This document shows, piece by piece, positions 14,350 through 18,729 of a stretch of 18,729 bases of DNA (position 1 is its first letter; each line of letters begins with the position of its first letter). Source of the stretch: an uncultured Butyricicoccus sp. (GTDB lineage Bacteria > Bacillota > Clostridia > Oscillospirales > Butyricicoccaceae); the NCBI GenBank assembly GCA_910584935.1, contig CAJUDU010000047.1:1-18729 (forward strand), in the 5' to 3' direction. Position numbers and translations under genes: made by a program. The notes under the pieces were generated by a model. The model made no database searches and was not told the DNA's origin. It saw only the letters and a program-made list of their open reading frames with translations.

Positions 14350-16739
14350 TGAAACACACCTTGCAGAATGTTCTCCCAACGCTGGAGCTTGTTGGCGTCA
14401 TCGAACCAATACTCGCTGAGCATTGGAAGAATGTCGTAGTCAACGATGGAGTGCAGCCACTCCTCGGTGCAAACATCCCTGCCGCAGAAATAGCTGTGGC
14501 CGATGCAGAACCCCTTACCCAACGACTTATCAAGAGAGATTTCCCGGTTCAGGTCTTTCACCTTATTAACGAGTTCGTTCAACGTCTCGTTGTTCAGGCT
14601 GTTCTGGTAATGGATGAAGCCCTCAGAATCGAAGCCCGGTTCCACCTCAAAGAAGCTAAAGCGGCGACGGAGCGCATAGTCGATCATGGCAAGGCTGCGG
14701 TCAGCCGTGTTCATCATTCCGATGATATAGAGGTTCTTCGGAACGGAGAATGAGAGCCCGTTATAAGCGAGAGTCGCTTTTGTGCCTCGGTAGTCCTTCT
14801 CGATCAGCATCAGCAGCTCACCGAATATTTTACTCATGTTGCCACGGTTGATTTCGTCGATGATAAAGAAGAACTCCTTGTCCGGCCGGTTGGCAGCTTT
14901 CTGGCAGAAACGATAGAAAATGCCATACTTCAGCTCGAAACCATCCTCGACCGGCTTATAGCCCATCATAAAATCTTCGTATGAATAGTTCTGGTGGAAC
15001 TGTACGAACTCGATGCGGCTATCATCCTTTTCGCCCATCATGGACCACGCCAGACGTCTTGCGGCAAAAGTCTTACCAACACCGGGAGCACCCTGCAGGA
15101 TGATGTTCTTCTTATTGCGAAGAACGGCCACAAGGTTCTCGTAGCGTTTTTCGGTCATATACACTTCATCGAGGAAATCGCTCTTTGTGTAAGCATCGAT
15201 GGAGGCTTCCTGCGCTACAGGATTTTCTTCACGAATCATATCGAGGATGAAGTCAAATTCGCCTCTGGTGAGTTTGAACAGACTGCCTTGCGGATTCTGG
15301 AAATACTCCATACGCTCCAGTTCCGGGCATCCTCTCAAGGTCGCATAGTCAATCGGTGAAGTCAGGCCTTCGACCTTTTCAAAGAACAGTTTCTCGCCGT
15401 CTTGTTCTGCGCTGACACGACCGATAGCAACGATCTGCTTTACCGGATTGGATTCATACCCGATGATCATGTCGCCAGCCTTCGCATCAAGGAAGTTCTG
15501 GAAGATACGACGCTTGTTGCCGTTCTCATTGTAGAGCGTGTAGGACTGAACCTCGCCAACAGCGATGTCTGCAAAGCTCCAGATCTTCGGATTGGCATTC
15601 AACCACCAATAACCACGATCCTGCTCACCGGGAGCGGCTGCGACATACAGTTCAATACCACTAAGGTCCGCTTTGTCGAGGGCAGCAGAAAGCTCATCTC
15701 TTAGCTTCCAAACGAAGCTGCCGTCTTCATCTTTACCAGCATCACGGCCTGTGTAAAGAATTGTCCACCACTGAGTAGAACCATCGTCTCGTGTGTTTGG
15801 ATTAACGCCAGTGGCCTTACAGACTCTTCTCGCCAATGCGACAGAGCCGGAATTGTAGAAGTTCTTTGTCTCACCGTACTTCACAGCAAGCTGTGTGCAG
15901 GAAGCCATGCCGCCGTAATCCTTCATGCGCTTCATGATTTCCAGCGCACCTGTCGTAAATACGGTTTCGTCCTTTAGCAGCTTACTCCAATCCTCAACGG
16001 AAAGGCCGGGATCGAAGTCTGCGCCATACCAGCTGGTGGTATCAGGTGCAGCATCCTTTTGAGAGTAATACCGGCTGATGTAGAAACCAACGTCGATAGT
16101 CAACGTCTTCAGTTCCGGATCTGGATAGCAAGTATCGGTCAACTGCGATTGGAAGAGGTTCACCAGCTCGGTATCCTCTTTGAGGACCACGCTGATTTCA
16201 TCATAGAGCTTCAGAAAGTTCCGGATGTTATCGGCATAAGCACCTTTCTTGAAGCGATAGTCAGATTCCAGCTCGCTGGCGACCGTTTTTACTTCACCGA
16301 ATTTGTAGATGTAATACTTGTCCGGGTAGCGGAGCCACAGGTATGTGCTGATGGCATTCTCGTACTGATAATGCTGTGCGGCACCGTTGCCGTACTTCTC
16401 CAAAAGAATGGACGACTGCATTTTGAAAGAATCCATTCGCTCAAAGACATCCTTGCTCTCATCGAACAGGGCGATGAACATAGCCCTGACCTCTTCGGGA
16501 GCTGACTTTGCAAAACCGACGATCATGCCCTTCGGGAAGTTGTTGTTGGAGGCCAGCAGGTTGAACGTCTTGTCCAGAGAGCGGTTCAGCATCTCTGCAA
16601 AATCAGGAGCATTCACATCCCAATTGTCCTGAAACCACTTCACGGCTTCCCACTTGTATTTTTCATCGCCCCATTGCTTTGCGACGAAGTTCTGCTTGTA
16701 GGCTACAAGCACATCCTTCAAACGAAATTGGTCAAACAT
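14346..16739 (-). CDS. mcrB: McrB-type AAA+ GTPase with internal HTH-like and EVE domains
   Basis: 797 residues. Residues 1-260 form a helical N-terminal region I cannot name. About 264-315 resembles a winged-helix segment (CTQLAVKYGETKNFYNSGSV). About 376-500 is an EVE/PUA-like domain (WWLNANPKIWSFADI, AGDMIIGYES). The AAA+ domain has Walker A GAPGVGKT (550-557), NYSYEDFMMGYKP (584-596), Walker B FFFIIDEINRGN (623-634), the McrB hallmark MNTADRS (676-682) and Arg finger RRRF (691-694). McrB binds GTP, forms rings and activates McrC. EVE domains are known or proposed readers of modified cytosine, so this one probably gives target specificity. The start follows AGGGGTG 7 nt upstream; the gene lies 12 nt after the hsdR fragment. 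Confidence 0.93.
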   Translation of the reverse strand: MFDQFRLKDVLVAYKQNFVAKQWGDEKYKWEAVKWFQDNWDVNAPDFAEMLNRSLDKTFNLLASNNNFPKGMIVGFAKSAPEEVRAMFIALFDESKDVFERMDSFKMQSSILLEKYGNGAAQHYQYENAISTYLWLRYPDKYYIYKFGEVKTVASELESDYRFKKGAYADNIRNFLKLYDEISVVLKEDTELVNLFQSQLTDTCYPDPELKTLTIDVGFYISRYYSQKDAAPDTTSWYGADFDPGLSVEDWSKLLKDETVFTTGALEIMKRMKDYGGMASCTQLAVKYGETKNFYNSGSVALARRVCKATGVNPNTRDDGSTQWWTILYTGRDAGKDEDGSFVWKLRDELSAALDKADLSGIELYVAAAPGEQDRGYWWLNANPKIWSFADIAVGEVQSYTLYNENGNKRRIFQNFLDAKAGDMIIGYESNPVKQIVAIGRVSAEQDGEKLFFEKVEGLTSPIDYATLRGCPELERMEYFQNPQGSLFKLTRGEFDFILDMIREENPVAQEASIDAYTKSDFLDEVYMTEKRYENLVAVLRNKKNIILQGAPGVGKTFAARRLAWSMMGEKDDSRIEFVQFHQNYSYEDFMMGYKPVEDGFELKYGIFYRFCQKAANRPDKEFFFIIDEINRGNMSKIFGELLMLIEKDYRGTKATLAYNGLSFSVPKNLYIIGMMNTADRSLAMIDYALRRRFSFFEVEPGFDSEGFIHYQNSLNNETLNELVNKVKDLNREISLDKSLGKGFCIGHSYFCGRDVCTEEWLHSIVDYDILPMLSEYWFDDANKLQRWENILQGVFQ

Positions 16740-16751
16740 GTGATCACCCCT

Positions 16752-17342
16752 TTATGCTTCTCTCAAGCTCTTATAGATTTCTTCCGTAAAGATACCGAGC
16801 ACCTGTTTCTTTATCTCGTCATTGCTGAGAAGCAGCGAGAAGAAGTCCTGATTCTGCTCAAGGCCCTCAATCAGCGCATCATCGATATCATCAAAGTAAG
16901 AGAACTCGAAGTCCTTTACTGTATTGTTTTTTGCGCTGGTCTTCAGCTTATCCGACTTCATGAGGAAGTCCCGGATCTGAAGCATCGCTTTCACGGCCAC
17001 ATCGTTATCGTAGGCCTTTCCGGTCCGGCTATTGATCTCCGCAATAATTTGGGAGAGCCTTTCTTCCTTTGCTTCGGTCAGGCCAAAGCTCTCTGCGGTC
17101 GGTAACTTCACCACTGGCTTCGCTACCAGATTCGGTGTGGTGTGTTCTTCAGCTTTCTTCTGCACAGAGTTGGTAGCTTTGATTTTGCCGTCGAGGTTAT
17201 AACCGCCACCCGGATGTTTGATGTTGATATAGGCCAGCAGATAAGTGATAAAGTTGTACTTCTTATGCAGGTCCGTAACCCGCGACATCAATACCACCGT
17301 CTCCACATGTGTCGTCGCTATGATGGGAACACGTTGTTTCAA
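16752..17342 (-). pseudogene. hsdR: C-terminal fragment of a type I restriction HsdR subunit, joined to a rumA-like tail
   Basis: The open frame is 196 residues, against roughly 800-1100 for an intact HsdR. From about residue 23, TDLHKKYNFITYLL and the later ERLSQIIAEINSRTGK, NNTVKDFEFSYFDD and ALIEGLEQNQDFF match the HsdR C-terminal region that contacts the methylase core. The helicase and nuclease parts are gone. Residues 12-22 (HVETVVLMSRV) instead match the RumA/RlmD C-terminus, so the junction is at about 17276. The listed start is TTG inside the recombinase gene. An ATG at 17288 would give 178 residues and has GGTGG 5 nt upstream. The gene stops 12 nt before mcrB. Whether a protein is made is unknown; I treat it as a remnant. 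Confidence 0.62.
17296..17309. repeat. 14-bp direct repeat, right copy (possible attachment core)
   Basis: ACCGTCTCCACATG, identical to 13037-13050. In the hsdR-fragment frame it encodes HVET of HVETVVLMSRV. It lies inside the 3' end of the recombinase gene. Confidence 0.55.
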
Positions 17343-17365
17343 CCTTGTCGGTAGGATGGGAACAC
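17322..17365. repeat. Short tandem repeat at the recombinase 3' end
   Basis: GATGGGAACAC occurs at 17322-17332 and 17355-17365, 33 bp apart. Between them lies CGTTGTTTCAACC (17332-17344), a near copy of the repeats at 13230 and 13272. On the minus strand each unit runs GTGTTCCCATC, then a TANCGAC-like stretch, then a GAAAC or GAGAC block. Confidence 0.6.
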
Positions 17366-18678
17366 AAACCGGCAGCCTGCTTTGCGGATTTGCTGTTCTT
17401 GCGGGGCGGCTTAAAGTTTGCTCCGTCCATGTGACTTTGGAAACCTGTCTTGTAAATGAATATCAGCTTGGCCGGGTCTTTGCGGCCTTCTTCATCATAC
17501 CCCCCAACGATCACTTTTTCAACTATGCTTTCAAAAATATAGCGGTCAAATTCTTCCAGAACATTGTTTTGTTCCAGCGTTTTTCTGAACTCCGCAATGC
17601 GTTTTTTCATGGTGTTCTCGGTTTCCGCCGCTTCCTGCAAATCGCGGCGCTGGGCTTGAAGCTGTTCGATTTGGCCTGTCAGATCAAGATATTTGCTTTC
17701 ATAAGTTTCCTTGTCCAGCACTTCTTCCAAACGCATATCGACCAGCTTCGCCCGCTTTGCTTCCAGCGCCCGGATATCCTTTTCAATTTTTACCAACTGC
17801 TTGCCAGCATTGTTTTCAGACAAGGTTTCTTCCGTTCTGGCAATAAACTCGTCCAAAACATCTTTGTTGTTCTGGCAAAGAAGCCTGTACGACTCCACAA
17901 ATGCCTGCTCTATCGTTTCCTCGGCTATTCCCTTGCTGTCAGGACAGAATTTTTTACCCTTTTTAGTGCTGGTGACACATTGCCAAATAACCTTATTGTA
18001 CTGTGAACCGCTGTGCCAGCTTCGTCGTGTCAGTGTTCCGCCGCAAAAGCCGCATTCCAGCATACAGCTAAACGCATACTTGCGGCTGAATTTTTCACGC
18101 TTGCCGTCTGAATTTAACCGCCTTGGTTTGGCCCGACGCCTTAAAATCTCCTGTGCCTTTTCAAAAACTTCCTCGGATATGATAGGCTCATGGTGATCTC
18201 GGATATAAAACTGATCTTCCTCTCCGAAATTGTCCAGGCGGCGTTTGGATATGGGGTCAAGGGTAAAGGTTTTTCCCATCAGAATATCGCCCTTGTATTT
18301 CTCGTTCTTGATAATGCCTATCACAGTAGTTTCGGCCCACGTTGTACTGCCGCGTTTAGTCTTGTAGCCCAGGTTTTGAAGCTCCTGTGCAATAACAGAG
18401 CCACCAGCCCCCTCTATGTAGCGGCGGAAAATGTAGCGCACGATCTCCGCTTCTTCCTCATTGACAGTGATTGTCTTGTCCTCCGGGTGGTAATCATACC
18501 CCAGGCAGCCTTGGAAGCCGACCAATTCGCCACGTTGCATTTTCATTTTCAGGCCCTTTTTGACATTAGCAGAAATGTTTTCTACTTCCTGCTGTGCCAC
18601 AGAGCTTAGAATGACAAGAAGCAATTCGCCATCCATCGTAAGGGTATTGATGTTTTCTTCCTCAAAGAAAACCGCAAT

Positions 18679-18729
18679 AGACCTCTTGCGAAATTAAGCT
18701 AAGCGGTCAAAGTTGCAGATGCCAGCAAT
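18679..18729 (-). mobile_element. Possible insertion-sequence end with transposase C-terminus, truncated by the right edge
   Basis: The recombinase frame stops matching its family just upstream of IAVFF. From there the sequence reads, on the plus strand, AGACCTCTTGCGAAATTAAG, which resembles the terminal inverted repeat of an IS (IS5- or IS1182-like, not firmly assigned). On the minus strand, 18694-18729 is open and encodes IAGICNFDRLA followed by a stop, a plausible transposase tail ending 15 nt from the element end. The other end and any target duplication lie outside the window. Confidence 0.4.

Larger units (their letters stand above)
13230..17344. mobile_element. Putative restriction island flanked by rumA-type repeats (cis-mobilizable-like)
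   Basis: Three co-oriented genes (hsdR fragment, EVE-McrB, McrC) fill the interval between related short direct repeats, and the mcrC stop lies 4 bp from one repeat. No recombinase lies inside; one stands just outside with its 3' end running through the right repeats. Codon choice looks unlike the left half of the window: Lys AAG, Ile ATC and Phe TTC are visibly more used here than in uvrA. The exact boundaries are inferred. The 14-bp repeats give the alternative limits 13037-17309. Confidence 0.45.
17263..18678 (-). pseudogene. Large serine recombinase, catalytic N-terminus missing
   Basis: The remaining frame is about 470 codons; the first ATG is at 18636. It begins inside the resolvase domain (IAVFFEEENINT, then LLLVILSSVAQQEVENIS). 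The Recombinase domain follows (about 28-165, GFQGCLGYDYHPEDKT). A zinc ribbon has C195/C198 and C220/C231, and a coiled coil spans about 280-345. The catalytic Ser motif is absent because a TAA (18694-18696) and an apparent IS end interrupt the frame after about 14 more codons. Such enzymes integrate and excise large elements at short sites. The last 30 or so residues run through the 33-bp repeat pair and the rumA-like 14-mer, so its 3' end appears to be shaped by the attachment site. It may be intact on the far side of the IS. Confidence 0.8.

Noticed and set aside
14350..14379. Ten-residue longer start for mcrC
   Set aside because: The ATG at 14349 overlaps the mcrB stop as ATGA with a ribosome site, and family similarity starts with IKNIYYMLSYAF.

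Overview
The window looks like a chromosomal segment of a gut-type Clostridia/Oscillospiraceae-like Firmicute. The evidence is AGGAGG-type ribosome sites, sigma-A promoters, a Firmicute-type LexA box, a dCache hybrid kinase and a Clostridia-type large serine recombinase. This is inference from sequence character; no taxonomic search was possible. Every protein gene is on the minus strand. The tRNA is on the plus strand.

Layout from left to right. (1) Positions 1-48 are the 5' end of a group II intron, apparently class IIC, on the minus strand. It starts directly after the rho-independent terminator of the next gene. (2) 101-3499 is a large membrane hybrid histidine kinase with its own promoter. 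(3) 3697-11690 is a compact DNA-repair operon read right to left: radC, uvrB, a small zinc-ribbon protein, an EFR1-type flavodoxin/ferredoxin, uvrA and a CapA-like lipoprotein. The junctions overlap or are at most about 41 nt, and one promoter carries a LexA (SOS) box. (4) 11768-12367 is a GNAT acetyltransferase with its own promoter. (5) 12368-13287 has no protein gene. It holds a candidate small RNA (minus), tRNA-Pro(TGG) with promoter and terminator (plus), a strong minus-strand terminator, and repeats resembling the 3' end of rumA/rlmD, a 23S rRNA uracil methyltransferase gene.

(6) 13288-17342 is a restriction island: the 3' fragment of a type I restriction hsdR gene, an McrB-type GTPase with an internal EVE domain, and McrC. 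Its ends carry direct repeats that encode Val-Glu-Thr, as in the RumA C-terminal motif HVETVV. The 14-bp sequence ACCGTCTCCACATG occurs at 13037-13050 and again at 17296-17309. (7) 17263 to the right edge is a large serine recombinase gene whose 3' end runs through the right-hand repeat. Its catalytic N-terminus is missing because what looks like an insertion sequence (IS) end interrupts it at about 18679.

How the genes fit together: the repair operon would be induced by DNA damage, supplying UvrA and UvrB plus RadC together with a redox protein, a zinc-ribbon protein and a surface lipoprotein of unclear link. The right third reads as a rumA-type integration hotspot that has gained elements in series and kept a modification-dependent restriction module. 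The island lacks its own recombinase, which suggests a decayed or cis-mobilizable element.
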